From Eumeta japonica (Eukaryota; Arthropoda; Insecta; Lepidoptera; Psychidae): 64,000 bases of DNA. Positions 23,641-37,061 of the stretch are shown in pieces. The stretch covers positions 186,001 to 250,000 of the forward strand of contig BGZK01000730.1 of assembly GCA_005406025.1 (NCBI GenBank), in the 5' to 3' direction. Each line of letters opens with the position of its first letter. Position 1 is the stretch's first letter. The notes below the pieces were generated by a model, which was given only the letters and a program-made list of their open reading frames with translations, searched no databases and was not told the origin of the DNA. Made by a program: the position numbers and the translations under genes.

Positions 23641-24056
23641 TAAGGTGACCAACTATTTTTTATTCAAAAAGAGTACACTTTGCGAGTATTTCATACATGA
23701 AAAAAAAAAGAAAAAACGATAAAAACTTTATTTTCTTTCAAACACATATTTTTCTTCGGAGTGGATTTTTTTTGCTAAATGAGGATGTTCGTCTAATAAT
23801 GTAGTCACATCCGAACAACTTACATTTTGCATATTAAATTTGACTGTTAAGACGGCAGATATTTTTTTTACAGAAAGAATAATTTTAAATATTTAATTAA
23901 AAAAATTGAAATAAGATAATCTAAAAAAATGTTTTAAAAATACAAATGAGTATAAAATTATACAAATGAGTACTTCCAGAGTACAGGATTTGAAAAGAGT
24001 ACGGTTTGCAAAAAATGAGTACAAAATTCAGTAGGTGAGTACAGTTGGTCACCTTA
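23641..24056. mobile_element. hAT-type MITE with target duplication
   Basis: Ends TAAGGTGACCAACT (23641) and AGTTGGTCACCTTA (to 24056) are perfect inverted repeats of 14 bases. The flanks share TTATAAG on both sides (23634-23640 and 24057-24063), a 7-8 base target duplication as made by hAT transposases. The interior is AT-rich with several GAGTAC phrases and no coding frame. Confidence 0.85.
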
Positions 24057-24429
24057 TTATAAGTGACTAGTGGCGCGAGAAGAAAATTGTCTGTACATTG
24101 CTCGCCATTTAGTCTATTTTGATTAACAGCTGGCCTGCTAATGTTGCTGCTAGCATTGCGTTTTATCCTGATAGAAAGCCATGAATCAGCAAAACGCTGG
24201 CGCGCCGCAAGCAGCATACGTCCGTGGCCAGCCCGTCGAGCTGATTTCGACCACGCGACTGTGCGTACGCGCACGTTCAAACCGTCTGATTTTATAAAAT
24301 TTCAACTGTAGTCCGTTCCAAGTGAATTTTGATTTAAAAATTAATCTCTGCATTAATTAAAAAAATATAATGATTGCCCAATATAACCACGTACAATACC
24401 GAATGTAAAGTTATGTACAAAGTTTTTGT

Positions 24430-24945
24430 TACATATTACATACAATAAAACAATAGGATTCTGTATGTCTGTATATTTAAGGTATGTATGAAAAATCGAG
24501 AGGACTCAATAAGAGAAAGATGATATAACAGAATACAACAATTTTTTTTCTGTCTATTCGTACGTAGCCCTGAAATTACTGAACGGATTTTATGCGCTTT
24601 TCACGCACAGATAAAACTTGGTTCGGACCAGAATGTTACACTTCCAAAACTTATTCACATTTAAAGATCCGGCCAGAGAAGTTATAAGGCAAATAATAAT
24701 TGTACTAGCTTCGAAGGTCTATCCAGGCATTACGATAAGAGTCAGCAATAACGACCAAAGGAAAAAAAAACAGAAAACCTACACTTGACCTTCTGATCAC
24801 TACGCGCTCGACTTATTGAAAAATGCATAAGGACGGAAAGGGTCTTGGAGGGGGGGTGCACCGGAGAATGGGGGAAGGGGTACAGTTGAGATAAAAGTTT
24901 TATGTGACAGACAGATTACCATGCGAGCGAAGCCGCGGCCAGGTA
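24430..24945 (+). repeat. Helitron-like element, diverged copy
   Basis: It opens with ACAATAAAACAATAGGATTC and TATGTCTGTATATTTAAGG, shared in altered form with 37680 onward, and closes with GCGAGCGAAGCCGCGGCCAGG then TAGT. The middle is degenerate. Confidence 0.5.
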
Positions 24946-25114
24946 GTATATTATAAATCTGAGAGAATTGTCTGTCTGTTTGCGCACGCTAATGTTGGCA
25001 GAGGATTTAACCGATTTCATTTAACGTGTTTTTATGATCGTCAGAATTAATTGAAGTTTGACTTTTTATTATTTTTCATAACAAGATTTAGGAAATTAAT
25101 AACAATACTTGACG

Positions 25115-25458
25115 CACCCTGTGCGAAGAATTCGCACAAATTATACATAATAATTGTCAGTTTACAAAATTACTACAAATATTAATTTTATTTCCTTTTT
25201 ATTACAAAACTTCTTGATGTTTTTTCAAACTCTTTGACGTTGTTTCAAAATAAAGTCGTCAGATGGCAGCATATATATATATAATTTTGATAATTAACTT
25301 ACAAAAACAAAAGCAATAACACATTTTTTTAGTTGTTGATGCCGGTAGAGCAAACAATTATCTATGAAATGATATAAAATTTATGTAGAGTAATTGTAAG
25401 GTTTTTTTTTTTTAAAAAAGTGAGGCAAACATCTTAACCTTAGCGTATTAATAAATAT
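25115..25458 (+). repeat. Interspersed repeat R1, copy a
   Basis: It starts CTGTGCGAAGAATTCGCACA and ends CTTAACCTTAGCGTATTAATA. A second copy with the same boundaries lies at 36255-36872. Shared internal strings include GTCGTCAGATGGCAGCA and TTAGTTGTTGATGCCGGTAG. No coding frame was seen; the family is unknown to me. Confidence 0.7.
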
Positions 25459-25859
25459 GATTTTTCTTCGTTAATGACGATGGAGACCAGGTTAGCAGAA
25501 TTGACGTCGCCGGCTACCACAGCGCTGCGGGGCTCGCTCAACGGCCGGGTGGCAGAGGGAATTCTGTCCGGTAGTCTAGCAGTGGGGATAGCCGATCGTC
25601 GATAGTGAAGTTCCCGTAAACAGGAGTAGGGATTGATACAATGACTCGAAACAGAATCGAAACAGGGACAGCGACCGCTATCGAAATAAACAACACCGAG
25701 ATCAGAATCCAGACTGACGCAGAGATTGGACCATAACCCTTAGGGGGCCATGTATACATCACGTTACGCGATTTTCGTACTTTTTTAACTCGCGCCCTTT
25801 GCCTAGTAAAGCCTTGTAAATATTGTGTCGACCCCCCTGTCATAGATTGTGTTGTGTAA

Positions 25860-28125
25860 CTTTTAATTCCATTAAAAAATCTATTTGGCCGAAGCGGTTT
25901 TCCAATAATTAGAATTCTTTAAATAACTTTTGTTTATTGAAAAAAAAAAAATAAAATAAATGGTAATCTCCTATTTTTGACGACACACGTTTAGTTTTAA
26001 ATTATTTTCAATTTTAAAACGAATGTCGAATGACACACATCTCTGGCTATGCGACATTTTCAGTACACGTACATGAAATCTGCACAAACGGTTGGCCCTG
26101 CAGGTTGTCTCTAAAGCCTTCCGCTATCATATTTATCGATGCGTTTTTGAGAGCCTCGAATCTTTAAGTTTATGATTTTTTTTTAACTCGTATATTTTGA
26201 AGACAGTCGACCTTGCAGGCCGCCCATAACAATTCTTGGTCTTTCGAGCTCAAACCGTCGAAAGATATAAATAACAGTCAATTTTAGTGCTTTTCGAGCT
26301 TTGCGAGCTGAAAAATATGGCTATGATACGTTTAAAGATCTTCAAGTTCAAAAATATTAATTTAAAAAAGTTATTCATTAAATACTCCAACTACTTAATC
26401 TTGCGAACGCGCTGTCTAATTTTGATCCACTTTAGGGCATTTGACTTGATTCCTTAAGCAGAAGAGATGACCGAGTATCTAACATTAATCCGTCAAGAAT
26501 TTCGCAAGTTATTTTGAAAAAGCAACATTTTTTTCGACCATCTTGTCAACAATGTCTCTCAAATCAGCGAACCGGTTTTGATGCAGTTCGCAACGATCGA
26601 TGTTGTTTTTTTTTAAGGAGAACGGTTTATTAGATTTTAGAATTTATGGATAGAAAACATTTTAAAAGGTATTGTATAAAAAACACTTCTTACGTTAACT
26701 CTTGAACAAGTCAACCAATTTTATGCCATTGACTGCAATATATGTAAATTTTTAGGGAAAACAGCTGATTATATTCTAGTATCGATGGGTAGACTAGTTA
26801 AAAAAAAACGAATATTTGTTTTTGAGATTTCTCGAAATCTGCAGGACGCAATTAGTCCAAATTTTCAGAAACTTGAAAAAAACACACAAACTTACAAACA
26901 TCTCTCGGAAAATCGTAAAAATAGACTCCTAGGACCATAAAACGTCAAGATCTGATAAAAATCCGATCTTCTGAAGACAATGTCTACCCAATTTATGAAA
27001 AATTTTCAATTTTCATAGCGGGAACTTTAAAAAAAAATATGTATCTGCGTCACGTGACACCGGGTCGCATTGTCTCTCTTCAAATGTGACAGCACACCAT
27101 TCACCCCCTCTCCTTACGTCCCGTAAAGAAAGTGGTTTGCGGATGACCCCTAGATCTACATACACACACAATCACTATAACAATTATTGCAGCTATGCAA
27201 ATAAGCAAGACAATCACAAATATAACTATCTAGATTGATCTAGACGAAATGAAAAGGGTATCGGTATTCAAGGAGTGATCGTCGGATACAAAGATGAAAA
27301 CATTCATTCTCTTTCCACGCATGCGGAGTTGTGGGCGATGACAGTGTAGTTGCAACAATGGCGACGTATGTCGAAATATAGACATATTTGATTTCATTAC
27401 ATAACACTTTTTCCTTCTGACACTAGATCGACACGCATTTTTTCGCCCTAGTAAATTCGCGCGCCATGAATTCCAGTCCAGCGATCCATCGGTCAAATGA
27501 TACCTATAAAAAGTTACGACCGGAAGGAAAATGGCGTCTCCACCTTCAACGTCTTCCGACGCGTGCGGCGCCGTAGCGACAGCAGAGAAAACCATTTTTA
27601 GAGTTCCGCACCTCGAAAGGAACCCAGGTTCGCTTCTGTTTGTCCGTCTGTCTGCCAAGATGCTTTTTGAGACACAGAGGTTAATATTAAACACTTATGT
27701 ATGGTCTCTTGAAGCTGTAAAAATTAAGTTTCTACGCTAACGTGATCAAAAAATAAGGCAATTTCTGTCGCATATCTAGATCTAAAACCATGAAAGTCGG
27801 TGGAAAGCGAGGCTTCATAGCGCAAATAAAAGAGCAAATCCGGAGTCGTTAACTAGTGATAATATCATTGATTTGTTCGCAATTACAGTTTGATATTTTC
27901 AGTTTTAGTACGGACATTTTTTAAGTCCCCGCAATGAAAATTTAAGAAATTTAAAAAATTTGGATATTTATATTTTTTTTTTCGAAAATAGTAAAATGAC
28001 TTATGTTCTGGAATTCTTGGACCCACATCGGAATTGTTGAGACTTTTGCCGGATAAAATATACACTTACATAATGTAAGTATGTAAGGAACCCTCACGGT
28101 TAGAGTTTTATTGGTACTCTCCGGT
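25860..28125. other. Non-coding stretch without assigned features
   Basis: No gene is supported. A GC-richer patch at 27400-27680 has open frames on both strands, but neither resembles a known family and both lack splice support. It may be a decayed repeat. Confidence 0.35.
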
Positions 28126-28129
28126 GTTC

Positions 28130-28260
28130 TTTATTTTAACGGACAAACAGGCTTACGAGGCACACAGAGCATGTGGTTACCGCCGCCCATGGACGTCTGC
28201 AATCCTAAAGAAGTGGCTAGCGCGTCGCCTGCCTTTTAGGTAGGAGTAAGTACGGAGCAA
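28130..28260 (+). repeat. GCCGCCCATGGA-core repeat, copy a
   Basis: It contains ACGGACAAACAGGC and CGCCGCCCATGGACGT. Related copies lie at 38640-38760 and 51570-51740. This core is, from memory, very common in lepidopteran genomes as the end of a non-LTR element or SINE. Confidence 0.6.
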
Positions 28261-28549
28261 TTGACTTGAAAATAAATATAGCACTAAGAGATTTTAATGC
28301 GGAAACTTAAATTAGAGTGTAATCCTAGAGGGAAAATTATAAACTGATTAATCCGAAATATAGTGTTCAAATTTCAAAAGCTTACAAGTTTTTACTTCGA
28401 CAATTCCTCGCGCAACTCTAACCTCTTTTAATGCAAAGCAATTTAAAACGCGGTCGTGGACGGGCGAGCTGAAGGCAAAAGAAAAAAAAATCAGATATAG
28501 GAGGGTTGATGTAGTTGTTCCACTTCTCCCACTTGGCGTCCATAGAGCT

Positions 28550-28770
28550 CGGTTAAATAAACATCAAGTTGTAAACATAATCGCCCGCAATAAACATCCA
28601 GCCGCGTCGTGAGCGCGGCAATCGGACGAGCTGTTTACACAGGCCGCGAGAAACCGCCCCGTGTAAACCGACCCGACGGTTCTGTAAACACGCCGGGATC
28701 GTTCGGCGCATAATAAAAACTTTAATCTAGATCCGTTTATTCGGCCGCTTCTACGCTATTAACATGCCCG
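28550..28770. other. GC-rich non-coding island
   Basis: A 200-base island is much richer in G+C and CpG than its surroundings (for example GTCGTGAGCGCGGCAATCGG). It has no convincing ORF. It lies in or upstream of the long Ly6-gene region and may be a regulatory island; this is inference. Confidence 0.3.
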
Positions 28771-29096
28771 TAGTCAGTTTTATTTTATCTGACTGTACTT
28801 ATATCGGTATTGTCATCGTCAACGTCATCGTCATGCGCAGGCGTGATGTTTATGTCAATTCGAATACATCAGTACCTAACTTCATGATATTGTACAAATA
28901 GGTTAGTAATTTCATTTTATTAACTACCCTCCGCCCGCGTTTTTCTATCTTTTATGTCGTCCAATCGCACCGACAGCCATGAGCCCGTTTCTGGTTCGAT
29001 CATCGATCGCGGTATCGGTATCATCTTCGATATTCGGTCACGGTCAAATTATCTCAGTACAGTGAAAACACGTGTACTGTTGCTAAAACATTTATT

Positions 29097-29345
29097 ACTA
29101 GCTTTTTCCCGCGGTTCCGCCCGCGTGGACATAAATCGATTTCACAACTCATGTATTGAAAAATCATGCTATCGTCTTTACCGATCTGAGCTTGTTGTCG
29201 ATTTAAGTTCCAATTCTACAGCCAGTACCGATTCGGTCTTGTTTTTTTTTCCAAGCGTGTGTCCCCCCTCTTTAACCAATCGCAATACCTCTCTAGATTC
29301 CGATATCGATCCCGTATTAAATACAAATCCCGGTTTCTTGTGAAT
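29097..29345 (-). repeat. Helitron-like terminus, inverted
   Basis: ACTAGCTTTTTCCCGCGG followed by TTCCGCCCGCGTGGAC is the reverse complement of the family's 3' hairpin and CTAGT. The sequence to its right has the degenerate GATTCCGAT phrasing seen in the other copies. Confidence 0.6.
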
Positions 29346-31080
29346 CATTGCGCAAGCACATGTTAGTGGGAGATATGATGCACGTAATCCAGAAAATATT
29401 TTGTGTCCTAATTTTCATCTAGATCTGTCCAGCTGCTTATGCGCAATTGAGTTACAAACAAGTAAACGTTATTACGAAGTAATACATTTATGGTATTACA
29501 ATAATAGGATATAGTATGAACAAAACAGGCAATATAAAAATTATATTGTTTGTTTTGATTGACTATAACTTTCTTGTTATTAAATCATTATCATTAATCA
29601 TATAGTTACTAGCAGATTGTTGATGTCTCTTACTTTTTACTTTCGCTTTTGTTCGGTAGACGGTGGGGTACCACCCTCTCACACCATATCTTCATCACCA
29701 TATCCTTCACTAGCAATCCCCATCACCAACTTCTGATACTGGTCCTCCAAGCGAAGTGACCAATAAGCATGGTAAAATGAAATAAAATGTAATGTCTTAA
29801 ATCTTTTAGGTATAAGGAGATACAAAAGTGAACATGCAATAGAATAAACAGTTGCCCGTATGTTATGTGTTGTAATAATTTTTTTGAGTTTCATCAAAAT
29901 CGGTTAAATCGTTGTCAACTTATAAGCAGACACACAGACAGACAATCCGTAAGCTAAACAGATGGCTTACATGTTACAAAATGAAGTGCTATATTAGTAC
30001 ATCTAAGTCCGTTAAAATCAATTTAACCATTGTTGAACTATGAAAAAAATACAAACGGACAGACGAACAAACATAAAGTAGCCTATATCCGTGTCCTGGT
30101 TTCAAACTATCACCGTGTTAAATTTCATCAAAATCCGCGCAGCGGTTTAGAGAGGTGAAAACTGTTAGACAGAGACACCTTCCAATTCTTGTAAATTACC
30201 ACGTGATTGTAATGAAATACACTCTTTCAACTTGAAACACTTCAATAAAGCTTGAAGAAAAAAAACATAATTTTAATATATGTATATTAAATTATTTGTA
30301 CTGTAACATTCACGCTTCAAATTTATTATTGCAAATATGTAAACAAACCGATTGTTTAAAGAGTGTGTCTTTCATTTCGTTCCAAGCATAAAATTTAGAG
30401 TGAATTTTTAATAAACACTATATAATGTATAGTTTATTATTTATTTCTCTCTGCGATTGAAGATTAGAATCGATTTTTGCTACCGATTATGTAAAATTTA
30501 GAGTTATCTAGTTTTCTACTTGTATTACGTGCGAACTTTCAAGTCGATTTATTTGCTTTTCACCGTAACACCAAGCGGATTTCTAAAAGGACGTATGCAT
30601 TACCTTTGTAAGTTTAAATTATTCTGACCTTACGTCTCTTTGGATATGCACCACGTATAGATTTTCAATTGGCTTATACCGATACGACATCCTTTAAAAA
30701 CTTTGAATTAAAAGTACACGAAATGGATGTAGTCAAGCAATAAGGAGCCAACAAAAAATCACTTTCAAGATATCGACGTTTTAAGTTGAGCGGTGTTTTT
30801 TTCGCGCATGCGCCACTTTGAATTTCTGTTCGTTTTATACAAAATGCATATAAAAGTAATGATTAACGATTGCTGTATTTATGGTTATGTTCTAGATTTC
30901 ACGAAGGATTATAAAGGATTAAAAAATACTTACTCCCTAATATGTGGTTCGGTATCTTGTATTCCTATTACGTGGTACTTTGGGTTTTCGTTTGGACCTT
31001 TTTACTAATAAAAAAAATCGACCTTGAAGGTCATTATGGTATATTTAACTCATATTTGACAATGTTGTGCAATCGCACTG
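29346..31080. other. AT-rich stretch without genes
   Basis: Repeat-derived phrases such as TTCATCAAAATCGGTTAAAT and AAATCCGCGCAGCGGTTTAG (29890-30160) are typical of decayed interspersed elements. Nothing else is supported. Confidence 0.4.
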
Positions 31081-31084
31081 GTGT

Positions 31085-31440
31085 CACTGAATTTGGTCCC
31101 ACTTTTTTTGATTTTTGAATTCTTTTTATTTTTAATTATTTGTTCGTTTGATGGCTGTTTATTAAATTAACTATAATTAATAATTAAAGATTTAATTGTT
31201 TTTATGATAGAACAATCATCATTAGTGATCGAACAAACGATAAACAAATTTATTAATTTGACCGACAAAAGTGAAGATTTCTAGTAAGGGGGGCGAACTT
31301 AAGGGTAAACATTTGTTTAATTATTTAGAAATAAACAAAAAACGAACAAACAATTTTTACATTCGCACAATAAAAAACAAACGACGAACAAATAATTAAA
31401 AATAAAAAAAAAATTAAAAAAAGTGGGGCCGAATTCAGCG
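31085..31440. mobile_element. MITE with 60-base inverted arms
   Basis: CACTGAATTTGGTCCCAC at 31085 is the imperfect complement of GTGGGGCCGAATTCAGCG ending at 31440. The match continues inward for about 60 bases (TTTTTAATTATTTGTTCG versus CGAACAAATAATTAAAAA). The interior is about 225 bases, AT-rich and non-coding. Confidence 0.75.
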
Positions 31441-33931
31441 AATACATAATCACTGGCTGACAAGTCTGACTGACGTGAATCCAGAGACGCCAAGCTACCG
31501 TACGACAGAATTGCAAATTTTGCTAAGTTTTCAAATTTAATACTAGCATACAATGAACAATCTATTGCAAAGCTTTCAAGTTACGACTTGACAAAGTTGT
31601 ATGGCACTGCGCCGCTTGGAAGATAGATCACTGGACATCCATCAAAGCTGTCAATTTGGGTAGTGCCTCGGGAGGCGGATATTGAAGTGCGGTCCAATAT
31701 TTCATTTTGTTGTAACACCACAATAAACATATTTTAATATATAACTGGGCTATGTTCCAGTTGTAACGATTTTGGTCAGCGAAACCGAGTGTTAACGGGA
31801 CGACTCGTCTACGCATGCGCGTATGTCGACTGATCTATCATAAGCGGTCATTCAATTGTTATTATTATAGCCTCTTTATTTCCTTAATAAAAATAATTTC
31901 AATATCAATTCGTTTAAAATTCTCACATTAAATGATTGGAGTCTCGGTTGAACTAAACAAATGTCATGCATTACTAATTGGAAATTTGAAAAAAAAAATA
32001 TTGATTTTTTTCATGTATTTTAAAACTTTACTATTAATAATATTGATATTTAATGAAAAAAACTGAAATTTTTTTTTTTTCAATTAATTATAAACGATTG
32101 AAAATTGATGACATTAAAAAAAATCACGTGACTATAAACGCGCTATCATTGGTCACCATAGTTGTGACGTCATAATGTTATAACTATTTAATAACAGTAT
32201 AGCGTTTACGGCTATTACACGTGACTAGACGATAATATTGAAAATTTATTGCTATAAAACGAGTCGTTAGTTGATTCCGATTAGCTACGTGTGATAAAGG
32301 GTTTATAAAGGCAAAGTCTGATAACATTCCTGATGTTGATATATTTATAAATACTTACATCGAAATGATCTTCACAACAAAAAAAAATCGATTTGTTTTG
32401 GGATTACCACGATGCACTGCTCGAAACCACTTATTTCGACGTTTGTCATCTTGGGGAACATTCAAAAACATTTTGTCACGAGTTTTTTTTGTAGTGTTCG
32501 TACATTATGGTACAAAACAAGAACGATAACTTTTAAGGTTCGACATTTTCAATATAAATTTGAATATTTAACAATGACAACGGAATTAAATCAATCAAAA
32601 CACTACTTATTATTTCTGTATCAACTGCAACGAGTGACACTAACATTATGACGTCACACGCGCTCGGGTTCGTTCGGGAGCTGTCGGCGTGTCTTCGGTA
32701 TTGCCTTCAAAAATTAATTTTTATTTTGAAATAACTTTTGAATTATTGCGAAAAAAAATAGTTTTGTTATAAAACTTATATATGATGTTACCATTTATCG
32801 CAAAAAAAAAGTATTCAAAAACCCAATTATTATTTATGTAAATTATTTGCATAAAAAAAATCAAATTATATTATTTTGAGGACTTCTCCACTAGTAAAGG
32901 CCTCTTCCGTATTTCTCCATGTATCTTTACCTAGCCCTTGTTAGCCCTTGCCAGCCACTCTATTTATTTCGTCTATCCAATTCGTCTTCAATGGTATAAT
33001 GCAGGACTGGAATTTTAAAAGTTGCGGCGCAATACAAGTAAAATAAATTAAGATTGAAAACATATTTATTATGTAGGTCATTAAATAACACTAGAAATAC
33101 ATCATAATTTTTTTATGTATTTAGACATCACCGCTCGTTCTGAGGGCGGTTTTCCCTCAAGAAGAACGAGTGACAAACTTAAGGGAGGTTATTTTCAAAT
33201 TTAATTATACATGTAATACAAACAATTAAACATAGAATCATCATCACAGAAAGAAACGCAACTGCCCGTAAGAAGTCCACCTAGTATTGTCTATGATTAA
33301 TTGTCCTCCAAGCATTAGGAAATTATTCTGTACTGCTTTTTATAATAAAAAGAAGAACATTCGTTTAATGAAGATAATAAATTTTAATGTATATAAATAA
33401 TATTAGAATCAGTGGTCGTATAACAATTTATGCAGATTTGCCTTTTTTATTTTGGACACAAAATATTTAATAAAATAAATTAAAAGCAAGAAGATTTAAA
33501 TTTATTTAACATAATTATGGTAAGAACAGAACTTACTCAGTGTCAACACATCAAGATCTAAATAACATAATCTTCTCCGACAAAAAAAAAAATCTCTACC
33601 TATCGCTTAATATAGTTAAAAAAGTTGCACAAAACTTAGCAAACTTCTGCAAAACTGATTTCCAAAGCTACGCAGCGACGCGAGCGCAGGACAGTTATAG
33701 TGTTTAGCTATAGAAAATAATATATGTCTCGCCCCCACGTTATATCTTGAGATGGCGCATCGTGAGTGACTTTAATTAAGATGATTTAAAACGATCACAA
33801 AAAGCTAACGTGTCGATGTTTCAAATGAAAGCAAAGAAATTGATTTACTTAATTTCTTTTTAATTTCATATTTCTTAAGCGCCGTTATCCTTCTACTTAA
33901 CGTCATCAATGGTTGTCGCCTTATATTTTGC

Positions 33932-34110
33932 ACTAGCTTTTGTCTGCCGCTGCGCCCGCGTCGAATGTCAAAGTATTCATTCCCTATATCGACCGATCAC
34001 TCAGTTAACCGCGATCCCAATATCATTACCGATGTCGATCTAAGTCCTGGGTCCGTTTTCAATTGAACCCGTTCAACGACCACGCAGTCACAGTCGCGAG
34101 CAAAAGTTAG
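33932..34110. repeat. Back-to-back Helitron-like termini
   Basis: The left end shows ACTAGCTTTTGTCTGCCGC (inverted orientation). The right end shows GTCGCGAGCAAAAG then TTAGTA (direct orientation). Both 3' termini therefore point outward around only about 150 bases of shared degenerate core. Confidence 0.5.
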
Positions 34111-36254
34111 TATCTTCATAAATTATTAGTCTATATTTTATTCTGATGTATAAACTATATTACTGTACGATTTCAGATAATTCTGTTTAACAGTTAAAGT
34201 GGGATTGAATACGAATCGATACTAAGAAAAATTGCGTCGGTCTCGGCCAAGATTTTCTGTTAATTATATTTAAATAGGCAACGAAAAAAAAAACTTAATG
34301 TAACAGGCCAGCTACAAATTGTCCGCCGATTCATGTTTTTTTTTTTTTGGAAGCCTCTAGTGGACTTCGACGGTTTTGTAAATTACATTTGAAGCCTTAC
34401 ATTTGAAACAATATTTCTTCTTCAAAACTGTTTAATAGATTCTGAATCTTACATAAACTCGAATAGGCAGATAAGTTTTCATTTTGATTAATTTACAGCA
34501 ACAATTTTAGTTAAAGCTATACAATTAAACATTTTTCAGTTTATTATTATTTTTTATAATTTATATTTATAGATATAAATAGTACAGTAGGGGGTGGAAA
34601 GTGGGAAATAAACATCCAATCATACAAAATTTTAACATTAGTAGTTAGCTAATGTTAATTATCAATTAACAATAAGATTTATAGCACATATTGAAATTGT
34701 AGACTGTATTAAAATAATTATTGCACGCATCAGGTAACAACGTCTATGCGTTTCAAATAATTTTGTATCTGTTAAGAATTCTTGTAATTTTAAAGCATTT
34801 TCTGTGGAAGTCTCCACTTTATTAATTTTGCCGCAAACGGAATTCTTTTAACAATAATTTCTATTTCCTCCTTTAATATTAACCCGGTAAAAATCTTTTG
34901 TCGCAACACTCTTCTTGGCTCAATGTTTCCGTAAAAACACGTTATATACTAACTAGTTTTCGTACCCGACTCCTACGTACGGGTAGACATACTACCCGTA
35001 AAGGTAAAGCTCAAAGCGGCAACGCCGGCTCAAATGAAACATCTCTTTCACACTTGCACCAATTAATACGCTGTCGCTTATTTCACTGTTTGTTTGTAAG
35101 CGCCTCGAAGAAATATGTACTCTACGACGATGTGATAGCTTTCAGTTTTGACAAGTAAATAATAACATTCGGTCGTATGCATTTGTGTTTATTAAACGCA
35201 AAAAAAAAAACATTTCACGGAGTGTAAAAACCGTCGATTTTTCATGAATTTAAAAACTGAATATAAAAATAACTGTGTGATTTTATTCCTTTGAAATCAC
35301 CTAACGAAATGTAAACTGTTTGAAATTATTTTTAATGTTAATTGTGATTTTATTTCTTTTATAAAACAAAAACGCACCAAGAAATAAATTTGCATGAAAT
35401 TGACGTGTTTCGTTAACCCTCAATACGGGCGATAGACGTAAGCGGCGAGCGACCGTAAAATGAGGAATGACGTTTATGAACGACGCCGACGTGGACGGTG
35501 GACCTTAAATGTTTTGCCTAATCTATGGCTTTATGTTCTGTTTTAAATGTCGACAGATATAACTAAGATTTTTATGCAAAAAGTAACTGAACTATTGAAA
35601 GAATCCAGCTTTTTTAACGAGAAAGCGCCGATTATGCCAAAAGCGCTGCATGGACAAAATTTGTCGTCTCAAAAACACAAAAATAAAAATATCTTCATTT
35701 TATGGAACAAACAAAAAGAATAAAAATAAATAGTAGGTTTAGCATTTCTTTTTACTGATTATACATAAATATAGTATTAACTAATATATTAACAAATTCA
35801 TGGATTCCGGTTTCCGCAATTAGAGCACTAATAAACAATATAAAACAATATGTTGGGTAAGTTTCCACCTGTTCCTCAAAAACTGGGACAATAACCGTAC
35901 TTTTAACCAAACGGTATCTCGGTAAGCGGTCACAAGTGCCTTCTTATGCGGCAATTATGTAAGAAAAATCACCGAGTGAACGGTTTATATTCAAAATGAA
36001 CATCACGTGGTTGCCCGACCTGGCTTTCGTGAACACAAAACGTTAACTGTCACATCGAACACATCATTTTATGACCAAAAACACTTTGGGTGGTGGATGA
36101 AATATATAGCACTCATTGTTTTCCTGCTCTGAATTTCACGGTAACATTCACTTGCGAGAATCGTAAATTACTATCGAGGTTTGTGAATTGTGGCTTAATG
36201 TTGTGGCTGTTAGAAATTTAACAATAAACTTATATTATATATATACATTAGACG
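34111..36254. other. AT-rich stretch in the upstream region of the Ly6-type gene
   Basis: No coding exon was recognised. A short GC-richer patch at 35415-35510 (GGGCGATAGACGTAAGCGGC) is unexplained. Confidence 0.4.
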
Positions 36255-36328
36255 TGCCTGTGTGAACAATTCGCACAAATTATGTACAATAATTATCAGT
36301 TTACAAAATTACTGAAATAAATAATATA

Positions 36329-36406
<78 letters not shown>

Positions 36407-36866
36407 TGTGATACAATTTGACATATTTCGACGTCTTTCTGTCATGTCCGTCGCTTAGGCATTTTATTTTATCGTTTTTGTAATAATTATGTAGATAAAT
36501 CATTCAATTCAATTCAATTAATCAAAATTTATTGCAGGTATTCAATTCGTTTCTGATTTTGCACACTGTTTTTGACTTTTTTGTATCACGTTATGAAGCT
36601 CCGGTGACAGAGCGAAGAAACATTGAACAAAACATTTACCGACCGTTAATCATGTCGACGTTGTTTCAAAATCAAAGTCGTCAGATGGCAGCACGTATAT
36701 AATTTTAATAATTAATTAATTTACAAAAGCAGAAGCAATAATAAAATTTTTAGTTGTTGATGCCGGTAGAGTAAGTAATTATCTGTCAAATAATATAATG
36801 TTTATGTGGAGTAATTGTGAGGTTTTTTTCTAAAAAGGGAGGCAAACATCTTAACCTTAGCGTATT

Positions 36867-36872
<6 letters not shown>
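36255..36872 (+). repeat. Interspersed repeat R1, copy b (interrupted)
   Basis: It has the same beginning (GTGTGAACAATTCGCACAAA) and end (CTTAACCTTAGCGTATTAATA) as the copy at 25115. It is interrupted by a TA microsatellite at about 36328-36402 and roughly 250 bases of unrelated sequence. It abuts a second TA array at its right end. Confidence 0.68.

Positions 36873-36936
<64 letters not shown>
36872..36936. repeat. TA dinucleotide microsatellite
   Basis: A pure TA array of about 65 bases lies some 40 bases upstream of the acceptor of the first Ly6-gene coding exon. A similar array is at about 36328-36402. Confidence 0.95.
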
Positions 36937-36940
<4 letters not shown>

Positions 36941-36977
36941 TTATGAAATTATGTGACAATTATGTATATCTTTACAG

Positions 36978-37061
36978 ATAAATAGAAAATGAACGGACCA
37001 AGGACATTTATTAGTACGAAATACGTCATTCCTCTGCTGTTCGCTGCGTCAATATCGACGG
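36978..37061 (+). CDS. Ly6-type gene, signal-peptide exon
   Basis: The exon follows the acceptor ATCTTTACAG (AG at 36976-36977), has 11 untranslated bases, then ATG at 36989. It ends ACGG then GTAAGT, in phase 1. The presence of an acceptor means at least one upstream untranslated exon. Confidence 0.82.

Noticed and set aside
27230..27694. Minus-strand ORF of 154 codons
   Set aside because: It has no recognisable domain, an opposing open frame on the plus strand, and no splice or start context; a decayed repeat is more likely.
29679..29897. Minus-strand ORF with hydrophobic stretch
   Set aside because: It overlaps repeat-derived sequence and lacks splice sites or conserved motifs.
36309..36503. 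ORF with a long Tyr-Ile repeat
   Set aside because: It is a translation of a TA microsatellite.
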